Source: Calditrichales bacterium MX18-03 (lineage in GTDB: Bacteria > Bacillota > Clostridia > Lutisporales > Lutisporaceae). From it: a DNA stretch of 64,000 nt. The notes under the pieces were generated by a model that made no database searches, had not been told where the DNA came from, and was given only the letters and a program-made list of their open reading frames with translations. Position numbers and translations under genes: made by a program. The DNA is taken from positions 496,001-560,000 of the forward strand of contig JAJGRE010000003.1 of the NCBI GenBank assembly GCA_021083345.1, given 5' to 3'. Of this stretch, positions 43,561-52,394 are shown one piece after another. How positions within the stretch are numbered: position 1 is the first letter of the stretch; every line of letters starts with the position of its first letter.

Positions 43561-43633
43561 CTCATCACTTTAAAAAACATTGATTCTACATGGGGTTTCA
43601 CGCTTATCATTTAGTATCTGCATACTGACCAAT

Positions 43634-44314
43634 TTACTTTGTTGATGCGATATAACTTTCAATCAATTTAATTCTATCCACACGATTTCTTCTTTTGTTT
43701 GCGTTCAATTGCAACTCTATCGGGGGGATTCTTATATCAAAATCCGCCCATCGAATTGTTTCCAAATTTCTTTTTGCTGTGGGACCACAATCAACAGGGA
43801 TCGGATCATCAAGACTTTCAACCGGGTCAGATGCAATGTCAATTCTTGCTTTTAAAAATATAACACCAAAATCTTTTGTTAGCCATCCACCTGTATTAAC
43901 AATTGGCTCTATCAAATATTCAGAGAAGAGGCTTTCTATTAAATGTATGTCTTTTGAATCAACCATTATATCAACATCATGCGGTTTTAATGCAATTCCT
44001 CGGAGGCAAGATGCACAACTACCAGTTAGCCACCAATCAATATTATATCCTTCTACTCTTTGACAAAATAGTTTTAAAGCATCTTCCCACGGAATCTCAG
44101 AATAATAACCTAATTGCTTAAACATATCTTCAGCAAATAGTTCAAAGTTTTTTCGAACATTATCCATATACTGATAATCCGCCGAAAAATTCTTATAATA
44201 AACTCCATTTAATTCATTATAAAAACACATTTTTAAAATTTCTCGATACTTTTCATCAAAATTAGAAATAGAAAACCTTATCTTACTTTCAAATTCTTCA
44301 GTCATTATTTTCAT
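43634..44314 (-). CDS. Nucleotidyltransferase-fold protein
   Basis: A 226-residue protein whose middle carries a nucleotidyltransferase active site: WLTGSCASCLRGI (GS motif) and HDVDIMVDSKD (two metal Asp), with DIASDPVESLDD providing the third acidic strand. This is the layout of minimal nucleotidyltransferases, including lincosamide-type and AbiEii-type enzymes. The N-terminal 90 residues are an unassigned helical segment. No partner toxin/antitoxin gene is adjacent. GGAGGG precedes the start at 44314. Confidence 0.75.
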   Translation of the reverse strand: MKIMTEEFESKIRFSISNFDEKYREILKMCFYNELNGVYYKNFSADYQYMDNVRKNFELFAEDMFKQLGYYSEIPWEDALKLFCQRVEGYNIDWWLTGSCASCLRGIALKPHDVDIMVDSKDIHLIESLFSEYLIEPIVNTGGWLTKDFGVIFLKARIDIASDPVESLDDPIPVDCGPTAKRNLETIRWADFDIRIPPIELQLNANKRRNRVDRIKLIESYIASTK

Positions 44315-44425
44315 AATTGCCCTCCTAAATAATGTTAATTTTAAGATAGCGTTAACGTAACTACACTATCCCCATAGTTATTAAAACATAATAGTAGTGG
44401 GTGGTGTACAAATGTAAGGTTGTTG

Positions 44426-44536
44426 TTATAATTTTTTAATCTTATCAATGATAGGATGAATTTTTTTCGCAGCGTCTAACAATTTCAGCAATTCATGAAG
44501 CCAACGGTCTCCAACTGAAATAAGATCATCTAACAT
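44426..44536 (-). other. Short ORF or C-terminal relic
   Basis: A 36-codon minus-strand frame, MLDDLISVGDRWLHELLKLL then DAAKKIHPIIDKIKKL. It is amphipathic and could be a small peptide or the tail of a lost gene; no ribosome binding site is visible. Confidence 0.3.
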
Positions 44537-44543
44537 ATCGCGC

Positions 44544-44873
44544 ATGGATGATGATATTAAACATTTAACCAAGAGAATTAAATTAGCAAAGCAAGAAATT
44601 AAATTAAAACCCGAAAGCTCCTATCTGGAAACATACATCTTTGAGCTTGAGCAAGATTTAGAACAATATAAAGAAAATAGAGATAAAGCTGAAGCGAGCA
44701 TATCAAACTCAAATATACCGCCTGATATGCTATCATTAATAAGAGGTGAACTAAAAGAATTCATAAGTGGCATTTGGACCTATACTCCCGATGTCCAGCA
44801 TAATATACTTAAAAAGTATGTCATATCAGTTTCTTCAGTTCTAGAAAAACAACTTTATTGCAATCTGGAATAA
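44544..44873 (+). pseudogene. Probable C-terminal relic of a coiled-coil protein, possibly a serine recombinase
   Basis: A 109-codon frame: a long charged coiled coil (residues 1-60) followed by LIRGELKEFISGIWTYTPDV and ILKKYVISVSSV. The coiled coil plus a terminal stretch like WxxxxxxxxxxILKxxV resembles the C-terminus of large serine recombinases. There is no ribosome binding site and it sits on the plus strand among minus-strand relics. Function not claimed. Confidence 0.35.
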
Positions 44874-45008
44874 AAGTATCAATGCGATAGCCGTGTATGC
44901 CCTTTTATGTGATTTGATGTATTCGTTGAGCGCTATGCGCTTAACCTTTCTTTTTCCTCACTTTCAAGCCCAATCAAATACTTAAATAAAACAAAAACAG
45001 CCTGAGAA
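44868..45008 (-). repeat. Post-ssrA repeat: membrane-protein N-terminus and left terminator arm
   Basis: The minus strand encodes RIALNEYIKSHKRAYTAIAL (44868-44945), preceded upstream by a leader and by one arm of the ssrA terminator (CAGCCTGAGAA, 44998-45008). The other arm (TTCTCAGACTG) lies at 46738-46748, beyond the IS3 element. The original order on the minus strand was ssrA, terminator, this gene. Confidence 0.8.
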
Positions 45009-45094
45009 CTAACTGAACTGCCCCCTGTCAAGTAGACAGGACAAAAAAGAAAAACGATCGAACTGGATTTCGTCAACAAACGGAATCCAGTTTT

Positions 45095-46009
45095 TTATGC
45101 TGCATTTTCGAGCAGCTGTCGGTAAGTCATAGGCGCTAGATGATCTAGCTTTTTCTGACGACGCTCAAAGTTGTAGAATTGGATGTAATGCTCAATAGAT
45201 GTGGCTAAGCTGTCATAGTCCTCAAATTTGTTTAGATAGTACATCTCGCACTTTAGGATGCCCCAAAACCCCTCCATTGGCCCATTATCAATGCAGCGCC
45301 CCACACGGGACATGCTTTGTGTCATCCCGGCATTATCCAGCCTAGATTTGAACTGCCGACTGGTGTACTGAAAGCCCCGATCGCTATGAAATAGCGGATG
45401 GGCGTCAGTATATTTGGCTACAGCCAGATCAAACGTATCGAATACAAGGCGATTATCGTTACGTTTTCCAATTGCAAATGAAACAATACCCTTGTCCTTA
45501 AGGTCGAGGATTGCGCTCAAATACAGTTTCTCATTGGCTCCATATTTGAATTCTGTTATATCGGTTAGCCATTTCTCGTTGAGTTTATCTGCTGTAAACT
45601 TACGGTTCAGAATGTTCTCTGCCGTAATCTCCGGTGTGGAGCGCTGGTATTGCGGACGCTTTCTACGGATGACAGCCTTTAGCCCTACGATCCTCGTCAA
45701 ACGGTAAACTCGCTTGTAGTTGTATTGGGTATTGCATTGGTTGTTCAACTCGTCTGTTATCCTGCGGTATCCATAAATCCCGTTGAATTCGGCATATATA
45801 TATCCAATCTTATGTAGCAAATCTTCGCTCTCTTCCTCTCGCGCACTCTTGCTGCGGCTGAGCCACTTGTAGTATGATGACCGGTTCAGATTTAAGATTC
45901 GGCAGATCCTTTCAATAGGATAACCTTTCTCTTTATGTAACTCAGTAACTGCAACATATAGACATTCCTGCCTGACGCCGTTCAGTCCCGCCTCCTTTCT
46001 ACCTCCTGA
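45095..46009 (-). CDS. IS150-type transposase OrfB (DDE integrase domain)
   Basis: The frame is open from about 46009 to the stop at 45095, roughly 300 codons; the ATG-like start at 45820 is internal. It contains the HTH_21 region (YAEFNGIYGYRRITDEL) and a DDE catalytic core: WLTDITEFKYG (D), LFHSDRGFQYTS (D) and PMEGFWGILKCEMYY (E). It has no good start of its own and is expressed as an OrfAB fusion by -1 frameshifting at the A-run at 46012-46018. Confidence 0.92.
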   Translation of the reverse strand, partial: SGGRKEAGLNGVRQECLYVAVTELHKEKGYPIERICRILNLNRSSYYKWLSRSKSAREEESEDLLHKIGYIYAEFNGIYGYRRITDELNNQCNTQYNYKRVYRLTRIVGLKAVIRRKRPQYQRSTPEITAENILNRKFTADKLNEKWLTDITEFKYGANEKLYLSAILDLKDKGIVSFAIGKRNDNRLVFDTFDLAVAKYTDAHPLFHSDRGFQYTSRQFKSRLDNAGMTQSMSRVGRCIDNGPMEGFWGILKCEMYYLNKFEDYDSLATSIEHYIQFYNFERRQKKLDHLAPMTYRQLLENAA

Positions 46010-46665
46010 ACTTTTTTTAATATCTCTATCTCCATATCCTTTTGTCTGTTCGCAGCCTCTAACAGTTTAACTTCCGCACGAAGGCGCTCGACCTCGTTCA
46101 TCTCTTCCAATGGTTTTCTCTTACCGCGCTTATCGACGAGCCCTTCCACACCGTGTTCTTCGTACTTTCGTACCCAACTGTAAATCTGCTGGTAGGATAC
46201 GTGGTATTTCTCAATCGTCTTGCCATAGTCCTTTCCATTGGAAATGCAGTGACTCACCATCTCTATGCGTTCTTCACAGGTAGTTTTGCGTCCATTGACC
46301 ATATAGATTTCACTCCCACTTTTTGGTGTTCTGAACTCTTTATGGTCATTATACTTCTTTATCCATCTTCGTACAATCTGAGGATCTGTAATGTCATATT
46401 TTCGGCATAGCCCTTCTATAGAAATATCTCCTGCTATATACTCTTTTACTACCATCACTTTCAGTTCAGCAGAGTATTTCCGGTCCTTTGCAGTTGGTAC
46501 CAGGCCTTCTATACCCCGCGTCTCATACAATCGTACCCATTGTCTTAGTATAGTCTGGCTGATCCCTGTTGTTTCACATATAGAGCTAATTCCTTCCTTC
46601 CCGGCCAAGTAGTCTTCAACGATCTTTATTTTCCTTTCTACAGGTAATCGTCCCTTTTGCGGCAT
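45982..46665 (-). CDS. IS150-type transposase OrfA with frameshift site
   Basis: A 227-residue DNA-binding protein with three successive helix-turn-helix repeats (GISSICETTGISQTILRQWV, SIEGLCRKYDITDPQIVRRW and YGKTIEKYHVSYQQIYSWVR) and a C-terminal leucine-zipper coiled coil (EVERLRAEVKLLEAANRQKD). Near its end TTA AAA AAA G (46012-46018) is a slippery run followed by AGGAGG, a shine-dalgarno-like stimulator, suited to -1 frameshifting into orfB. The start is at 46665. Confidence 0.92.
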   Translation of the reverse strand: MPQKGRLPVERKIKIVEDYLAGKEGISSICETTGISQTILRQWVRLYETRGIEGLVPTAKDRKYSAELKVMVVKEYIAGDISIEGLCRKYDITDPQIVRRWIKKYNDHKEFRTPKSGSEIYMVNGRKTTCEERIEMVSHCISNGKDYGKTIEKYHVSYQQIYSWVRKYEEHGVEGLVDKRGKRKPLEEMNEVERLRAEVKLLEAANRQKDMEIEILKKVQEVERRRD

Positions 46666-46762
46666 AAAAATACTCCCTTCAAAGTTTTCAGATGTTTTTT
46701 ATTTCATCTGTCTACTTTGAAGGGAGCATATCAAACTTTCTCAGACTGATCATTTAAGTTTT

Positions 46763-47018
46763 TGGTGGAGGCGAGGGGAATCGAACCCCTGTCCGAAAGC
46801 ATCTTGGTCAGAACCTCGACCAGCGCAGCTTCTGTTTTAACATTCCCTCTACCGCACGCCCAAAAGCAGGCTTACAGCTTCAGTAGCTTCATAATGCGTC
46901 AGTTATCTCAAAGCTTTGATAGTGACGTACCCCTCTAAATGACGCCCAATCCCAAGGTGAGGGAACCCCGGGTTGAACGAGCAGCCTTAGGCTGCTAACG
47001 CGTAATTTTCGTTAGCGT
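46763..47018 (-). pseudogene. ssrA: ssrA copy 6, with CCA end and intact tag, lacking the 5' half
   Basis: Minus strand: tag frame ANENYALAA plus TAA (47016-46987), pseudoknot region, T-arm and CCA end at 46763; the terminator hairpin follows at 46748. A 25-base segment of the helix present in copy 5 (GGATGCTTTAGCCTCCGACC region) is deleted, and the tRNA-like 5' half is absent: sequence diverges at TTATAACGAGCAGG. Not functional as tmRNA. Confidence 0.88.
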
Positions 47019-47055
47019 TTATAACGAGCAGGCAAATCTATATTTCCTTAAAACA

Positions 47056-48063
47056 TTAGCCTAGTTCAAACCCTTCAGCCAGAGGATCGTCAGGGTCCAT
47101 CATAAACGTACTCATGCCGGTTAGAAAGGCGCGGCCGCTAATCTCCGGTATGACCGCCGGCATGCCGGCAATTTTCGTCTCCGCGATAATCCGGCAGGTG
47201 AATATGCTTCCGATCAGGCTCTCATGAACAAAAGTTTCATTAAGCTTCAATTCACCTTTTGCATGCAAAATTGCCATTTTTGCTGAGGTACCGGTACCGC
47301 AGGGAGATCTATCAATGGCGGCGGAAGTAATGATGACCGCGTTCCGGGCAGAAACACCAGGCGTATTGGAGGGAGCGGAAAATTCGATGTGTGTAACCTT
47401 ATCCACAAAAGGGAGTTCGGGATGACGGACCTGGATCTGCTCGTTGATGTACTTTCTTAGTAAAACCCCCTTTGCCACAATCTCTTTGGATCGTTCAGGT
47501 ACTAGTTCCAACCCAAGCGAGGCAGCCGGTAGGATCGCATACATATTTCCGCCATATGCCACGTCAAAGGTTACACGGCCGAATTCAGGCGTGTCAACAT
47601 AGTAGTCACGACCAATCACAAGGGCAGGTGCATTCACGAACGTAACATTCTTTGCCCTTTGATCCTCTACTTCCACACGCGCTTGAACAACACCGCTGGG
47701 TGTATCGAAAACGATGTCAGTAAAGGGTTCTTTAACTTCCACCATACCAGTTTCCACCAAAGCCGTAGCGACGCCGATAGTGTCATGGCCGCACATCGGG
47801 AGCCAGCCGCCGGTTTCATAATACAATACGCCGATATCCGCACCTAGGGTGCAGGGCGGAGTCAAAAACGCTCCGGACATTACTTCATTGCCGCGAGGTT
47901 CTAGACACAGTACTCTACGCATCCAGTCATTATGCGTCTGCATATAAATGAATTTTTCTTGCATCGTTGAACCAGGAATCACCGGCACACCACCTACGAC
48001 GGTTCTAGTGGGTTCTCCACCGGTATGTGTATCTATTGTTTGAAAAGTTCTACGAATTTTCAT
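47056..48063 (-). CDS. Proline racemase/4-hydroxyproline epimerase family enzyme
   Basis: A 335-residue cofactor-independent racemase fold enzyme. Both catalytic cysteines are present: first in WLPMCGHDTIGVATAL (near residue 90) and second in DRSPCGTGTSAKMA (near 253). Having both Cys fits a proline racemase or trans-4-hydroxy-L-proline 2-epimerase and argues against the 3-hydroxyproline dehydratase type, in which one Cys is Thr. GAGG precedes the ATG. It follows the serine dehydratase gene in a catabolic cluster. A decayed piece of the same gene is at 10929-11191. Confidence 0.92.
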   Translation of the reverse strand: MKIRRTFQTIDTHTGGEPTRTVVGGVPVIPGSTMQEKFIYMQTHNDWMRRVLCLEPRGNEVMSGAFLTPPCTLGADIGVLYYETGGWLPMCGHDTIGVATALVETGMVEVKEPFTDIVFDTPSGVVQARVEVEDQRAKNVTFVNAPALVIGRDYYVDTPEFGRVTFDVAYGGNMYAILPAASLGLELVPERSKEIVAKGVLLRKYINEQIQVRHPELPFVDKVTHIEFSAPSNTPGVSARNAVIITSAAIDRSPCGTGTSAKMAILHAKGELKLNETFVHESLIGSIFTCRIIAETKIAGMPAVIPEISGRAFLTGMSTFMMDPDDPLAEGFELG

Positions 48064-48110
48064 TTTAACCTCTATTTCGCCGCTACCGCTGGCGACACAA
48101 ATTGTAATGT

Positions 48111-48139
48111 AAAGTGGTGCGCAGTATTCACCACTTTTT
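48111..48139 (-). terminator. Hairpin between serine dehydratase and racemase genes
   Basis: AAAGTGGTG and CACCACTTT pair across a 9-base loop. It may terminate or attenuate the serine dehydratase transcript. Confidence 0.6.
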
Positions 48140-48240
48140 GTTAAGAATTTTTTGAAGAGAAGCTAAAGTATAAAGCACGATGAGTTGAACTTACATACCA
48201 TGAGATATCTCCTTTAAGAACAACTTCATACACATTCGCA

Positions 48241-49809
48241 TTATGGTAGCCGCTTGCTGATTTCAATGGAGGTTTTTGTCTTCCCGAGGCCACCAAAGGT
48301 GCACCGAAGTTCCAGTGGAAGCTTTAGTCCCATATCGTATATTGCAGCAATGGTTTCATCCAGAGGTATTACTTTATCATAACCAGCCAACGCCATATTA
48401 GCGCTGGCAATGGCATTAGAACCGCCCATGATATTCTTCCCAAGACAAGGTACCTCAACCCGATTTGCCACCGGGTCGCATGCCAATCCCGTTATATTTT
48501 GCAGAGCCATAGAAGCTGCATCCACACATTGCTCCACAGTGCCATGGAACATCTGTGTAATGCCAGCTGCAGCCATACCAGAACCAGCCCCGCATTCTAC
48601 CTGACATCCGGCCACCTCTGCTGCAAATGTTGCTCCTTCTGAAATAAATACGCCAATTAATCCTGCTGCAAGCATTCCTTTTGTAATTTCTTCCCGAGAC
48701 ATGCCCATGGTTTTGCCAACCCCCAGAAGCGTACCAGGCAGACAGCCGCAGGAACCTGCAGTAGGCGCTGCCACAATTACACCCATAGAGCTTTTTACTT
48801 CCATGATGGCTGTAATAGACTTAATAACGTGAATCAGTATGTCACCCGGAATCAAACAACCCTTTTGGACACCCTCCTCTATTTTATACGCCTGGGGCCC
48901 CAGAATTCGGTATGAATATTTTGTGCCGGCCAAGCCTTCCGCGATACAGTTTTCCATGATTTCTACAAGTCGGTACATTTTATCAAATACATCTTGTTCT
49001 GTGGTATTGCCCCGCTTGCTTTCATACAGTGCAGCTAGTTCCCACATTTCCCTGTTTTCATTTTTCGCCCACTCCAAAAGCTGGGCGGCTGTCGTAAATG
49101 GCACCTTGCAGTTCACGCTTGACTGAGTAGGAAGGATGGGATGTATATGTACGACATCAAGAACATATAAAGTCCGGCGCAATTCCGTCAATATTTTATC
49201 ATCAAGTTGTGATATAGCTTTAATATTGATTAGTCCTTGGTTAGAACCCTCGATGCAGGCAATGTCTTCGTATTCCTTTACGATGCTTTTAATTGTTTGA
49301 AGAACATCTTCCAGTGCGCATTCAGTGGTATCAACTTTTATAAGGAGCTCATAAAAATCGCCGCATATGCATATTTTAAAACCATCGAAATTCTGCATTT
49401 CGATCATGCCACCACCTACAGAAATTGCTTCCCATTTATGGCAAGCTCCATCCTCCGAATATGCTTCTATTCTGTAATTATTGGGGTGTGCTGCACCATA
49501 ATCAGAAATATGGAATTGTATGTCAACCCCCCGTTCTTTGGCAATTTCACATGCATGCGGTACAGATATGTCTGTCAACTCCATCCCCAGAATACCACTG
49601 ACAAAGCCTATATCTGAACCATGTCCATGATAAGATTCAGCAAGAGAGCCATTAATATCAAAATTCACAGTAACCCTTATAACCTTTTCATTTAATGACT
49701 GTCTTACAATGTTCCCAATCCGCGCAGCACCAGCTACATGGGAACTCGAAGGACCTCGCATAACAGGTCCTATGACATCGTTAAATATGCTGGCAGGTAG
49801 TTTTTCCAT
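48241..49809 (-). CDS. L-serine dehydratase, iron-sulfur type, beta and alpha fused
   Basis: A 522-residue single-chain L-serine ammonia-lyase. The N-terminal part is the beta domain (VIGPVMRGPSSSHVAGAARI, residues about 12-31) with an ACT-like stretch, and the C-terminal half is the alpha domain (APTAGSCGCLPGTLLG; CQVECGAGSGMAAAG; GLACDPVANRVEVPCLGKN) that holds the 4Fe-4S cluster. It deaminates L-serine to pyruvate and ammonia, feeding fermentation. GGGGGG precedes the start. It lies between the symporter and the racemase genes on the same strand. Confidence 0.95.
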   Translation of the reverse strand: MEKLPASIFNDVIGPVMRGPSSSHVAGAARIGNIVRQSLNEKVIRVTVNFDINGSLAESYHGHGSDIGFVSGILGMELTDISVPHACEIAKERGVDIQFHISDYGAAHPNNYRIEAYSEDGACHKWEAISVGGGMIEMQNFDGFKICICGDFYELLIKVDTTECALEDVLQTIKSIVKEYEDIACIEGSNQGLINIKAISQLDDKILTELRRTLYVLDVVHIHPILPTQSSVNCKVPFTTAAQLLEWAKNENREMWELAALYESKRGNTTEQDVFDKMYRLVEIMENCIAEGLAGTKYSYRILGPQAYKIEEGVQKGCLIPGDILIHVIKSITAIMEVKSSMGVIVAAPTAGSCGCLPGTLLGVGKTMGMSREEITKGMLAAGLIGVFISEGATFAAEVAGCQVECGAGSGMAAAGITQMFHGTVEQCVDAASMALQNITGLACDPVANRVEVPCLGKNIMGGSNAIASANMALAGYDKVIPLDETIAAIYDMGLKLPLELRCTFGGLGKTKTSIEISKRLP

Positions 49810-49932
49810 AATGCCCCCCTGTTTCTATATTCCGTCAACTAGCTTCATCATTCTTTTTTAATATTTCTCATCTGAGTATATCTTTCATACTTAACATCAA
49901 CATTGGTTTCAAATTGTAAATATCATATTATC

Positions 49933-49965
49933 ATTACAAAAGCAGATATTCACTGCTTTTGTAAT
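49933..49965 (-). terminator. Terminator after the symporter gene
   Basis: ATTACAAAAGCAG and CTGCTTTTGTAAT form a perfect 13-base stem with a 7-base loop, 12 bases after the symporter stop codon. The T-run is short, so efficiency is uncertain. Confidence 0.65.
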
Positions 49966-49977
49966 GATAAATCCTCT

Positions 49978-51291
49978 TTATGATAAATTAATGGAATTGC
50001 CAACCTTGGTTTCCCATTTCGTTGTATCCAACAGTCCTTCGCTCTTTGCTACAATAACTGTTCCAGCAATATCTCCAGTTACATTTACTGCCGTTCTTCC
50101 CATGTCAAGAATTACGTCAATTCCAAGAATCAAAGCGAAAACTGCACCGACTATAGTTCCAGCTTCAACATTAAGACCTACCATGTTCATAACTGCCAGC
50201 AGAATAACCGGCCCTGAGCCAGCGATTCCAGCAGTGCCCATTGTACCAACAGTAACAACGAAAATAACTATTAATTGTTGTGGAAATGAAAGATGAATCC
50301 CTGCAGCAAAAGCAGCACAGAATACAGATAATATCTGATAATAAGCTTCCCCATCCAAATTGATTTGTGATCCAAGTGGTAGAGTAAAGCCCCCTATACT
50401 TCTTGGTACTCCTAGCTTTTCTTCGGCAACTCTTAATGTTACAGGCAAAGTTGCTCCGCTGCTCCTTGTTGCAAATGCCATAAGTGTAGCCTCTCGTGCC
50501 CTTGAAAGAAAATTCCAAAAGTTTAATTTATTAATAGATAAGAAAGTTCCGTATACAACAAAAAGTTGAATGGCATAACCAAGATAACAAAGCCCTATTA
50601 AGACGGCCATAGAACTAAGAATCTTAGTACCTTGTTGTGCAAAAACCACACTAATCAACGCAAAAATACCTATTGGAGTATATTGGAGCACTGCATTTGT
50701 AATGCCGAACATTATTTCTGCTACGCCCTCACAGAATTTATAAACTGTCGTGACTGCTGTACTAATTCTCTCATCTTTATGATCTCTGAGAAATGAAACT
50801 GCAAGCCCGAATAATAAAGCGAAAACCACTACTTGTAAATAAGCGCCATTAGCAAATGAAGCTGCCACATTATCAGGCACCATGTTTAACATGACTTCGC
50901 TAATGGAAGGATTGCTGACTGAAGCACCTTCAGCAGCAGCCGCTCCTGAAAAAGCCATACCCAATCCTGGTTTAAAAATATTCGCCAAAATAAGACCAAT
51001 CGAAGCTGCAAGTAAGGTAGTAAAAAAATAGTATAAAAGTATTTTCCCTGAGACCCTTCCAATTTTTGAAGCAGGCATGCTCCCAACGCCCATTACTATT
51101 GCAGAAAATATGAGCGGCAGTATAATCATTTTAAGTAGCTTAATCATCAACGTACCTAAGGGTTCAATTACTGCAATTTTCGGACCAACAACCACCCCGA
51201 GGATTGCACCTGCAATAAGAGCTGTTAGAATTCTCCATACAAGAGGCGTGTCAAAATACCAGCTCAACCATTTTTTCTCTTTTCTATCCAT
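49978..51291 (-). CDS. Dicarboxylate/amino acid:cation symporter (DAACS family)
   Basis: A 437-residue secondary transporter of the glutamate/aspartate symporter fold with eight helices and two re-entrant hairpins. Hallmarks are LIFSAIVMGVGSMP, the serine-rich first hairpin FATRSSGATLPVTL, LGSQINLDGEAYYQ and the second hairpin GSGPVILLAVMNMVG. It imports a dicarboxylate or an acidic or neutral (for example serine) amino acid with Na+ or H+. In this cluster it probably brings in the substrate. A palindrome lies 33 bases upstream. Confidence 0.93.
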   Translation of the reverse strand: MDRKEKKWLSWYFDTPLVWRILTALIAGAILGVVVGPKIAVIEPLGTLMIKLLKMIILPLIFSAIVMGVGSMPASKIGRVSGKILLYYFFTTLLAASIGLILANIFKPGLGMAFSGAAAAEGASVSNPSISEVMLNMVPDNVAASFANGAYLQVVVFALLFGLAVSFLRDHKDERISTAVTTVYKFCEGVAEIMFGITNAVLQYTPIGIFALISVVFAQQGTKILSSMAVLIGLCYLGYAIQLFVVYGTFLSINKLNFWNFLSRAREATLMAFATRSSGATLPVTLRVAEEKLGVPRSIGGFTLPLGSQINLDGEAYYQILSVFCAAFAAGIHLSFPQQLIVIFVVTVGTMGTAGIAGSGPVILLAVMNMVGLNVEAGTIVGAVFALILGIDVILDMGRTAVNVTGDIAGTVIVAKSEGLLDTTKWETKVGNSINLS

Positions 51292-51323
51292 TTTTGCACC
51301 TTCCTTTATAATTTTTTCTATAA

Positions 51324-51340
51324 TAACCGATTAACGGTTA
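51324..51340 (-). promoter_or_regulatory. Palindromic site upstream of the symporter
   Basis: TAACCG-ATTAA-CGGTTA, six-base arms. It is placed where an operator for the symporter gene would lie. The binding protein is unknown; it differs from the GntR-type site upstream of AOR. Confidence 0.45.
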
Positions 51341-51353
51341 CTATCGCATCTTT

Positions 51354-51399
51354 AAAGCAGTTACCCTGTTTCCCCTTGGTAATATTTTGTAACTGCTTT
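51354..51399 (-). terminator. Hairpin after the DapA-family gene
   Basis: AAAGCAGTTA and TAACTGCTTT pair across a 25-base loop, between the DapA-family stop and the symporter promoter. Probable terminator. Confidence 0.55.
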
Positions 51400-51474
51400 T
51401 GAAATAAACATAAGGATTTGGAATATGGAACTAGTGAGGGCATGTTTCTGGTCCTACCAGCTAAAAAGGCAAAT

Positions 51475-52359
51475 TTAAATAAGCTGAAGGGATTTCAAAA
51501 TATCTACCAATTCAGCTTCTTCTTTTTCATTCAAAGGCCCTCGTGGTAATCTTGCTGGACCCGCAGGTCTCCCCATAAGGTTCAGGCTTGCTTTTACCTT
51601 CTGTATGGCTTTTGGTGTGTTTTCCAGCATATCAAGGAGAGGATACAGCTTTTCAAATAATTCCCTTGACTCTTCAAGTTTGCCGTCTCGAACTAATTCA
51701 TAGAGCATTTGTGCTTGTTTTGGCACTATGTTGGCACATACGCATATCCAACCCGTTGCACCCAGTATGAAATTTTGGAGAGATAAATCCTCACCACCAC
51801 AAAATACGTTAACTTTTCCTTTAACCAATCTTACAAGATCAGATGTCCTTCTTAGGTCACCTGAAGCATCCTTAACATATTCTACGTTTTTTAAAGTACC
51901 AATCTTTGCAATCAGTTCCGGTTTCATGTCTACGCCTGTATGAGCCGGGTTATTATATACCATTATGGGTATGCTTACAACCTCGGAAACAGCCTTATAG
52001 TGGGCGAATATCTCATCTTCGGTGGGAAGGCAATAATAAGGATTGATTATCATTACGCCATCTGCACCAATTTCTTCAGCATGCTTTGTTAAGAATATCG
52101 TTTCGGCTGTAGTTTCGGCTGCTGTTCCAACCAAACATTTTATTCTTCCATTCACATGCTTCACTGCGGTTTCTGCAATAGCTAATCTTTCCTCTTTCGT
52201 AAGGCTGGGAAACTCCCCTGTGCTGCCGCACACACATATACCTGGTATTCCTTCCGCTATCATCCAGTCTATGTTTTTCTTAAGACCCTCCAGATCAACC
52301 TCCTGATTGAGAGTCATTGGTGTGATTAAAACTGCAAAAGAACCTTTCATTGCTTCCAT
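51475..52359 (-). CDS. DapA/NanA family class I aldolase or dehydratase
   Basis: A 294-residue TIM-barrel lyase. Signatures: GICVCGSTGEFPSLT (carbonyl-binding TT/ST pair), YNNPAHTGVDM (catalytic Tyr) and VKDASGD (Schiff-base Lys near residue 162). It could be a dihydrodipicolinate synthase paralogue, a 2-keto-3-deoxy acid aldolase or a 1-pyrroline-4-hydroxy-2-carboxylate deaminase. The presence of a hydroxyproline-epimerase-type gene in the cluster favours the last, by inference only. AGGAGG precedes the start. Confidence 0.9.
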   Translation of the reverse strand: MEAMKGSFAVLITPMTLNQEVDLEGLKKNIDWMIAEGIPGICVCGSTGEFPSLTKEERLAIAETAVKHVNGRIKCLVGTAAETTAETIFLTKHAEEIGADGVMIINPYYCLPTEDEIFAHYKAVSEVVSIPIMVYNNPAHTGVDMKPELIAKIGTLKNVEYVKDASGDLRRTSDLVRLVKGKVNVFCGGEDLSLQNFILGATGWICVCANIVPKQAQMLYELVRDGKLEESRELFEKLYPLLDMLENTPKAIQKVKASLNLMGRPAGPARLPRGPLNEKEEAELVDILKSLQLI

Positions 52360-52394
52360 TTAAGAACCTCCTTTTGTTTAAACTATATTTTAAT

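Larger units (their letters stand above)
45014..46733 (-). mobile_element. IS3-family (IS150 group) insertion sequence
   Basis: A complete 1720-base element. The ends TGAACTGCCCCCT... and, inverted at 46733, TGATATGCTCCCT... share TGA, TGC, CCCT and AAGTAGACAG, forming imperfect terminal inverted repeats of about 26 bases. Flanking AAC at 45011-45013 and 46734-46736 is a 3-bp target duplication. It carries orfA and orfB with a frameshift signal. It split the ssrA-type terminator: arms on both sides still match. Confidence 0.92.

Noticed and set aside
44544-44873. An independent regulatory gene
   Set aside because: It lacks a ribosome binding site and resembles only a coiled-coil tail, so I treat it as a relic.
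46763-46800. tRNA-like 3' end (T-arm and CCA) on the minus strand
   Set aside because: It is the tRNA-like end of an ssrA copy: the tag frame and pseudoknots follow and no anticodon arm is present, so it is not a tRNA gene.
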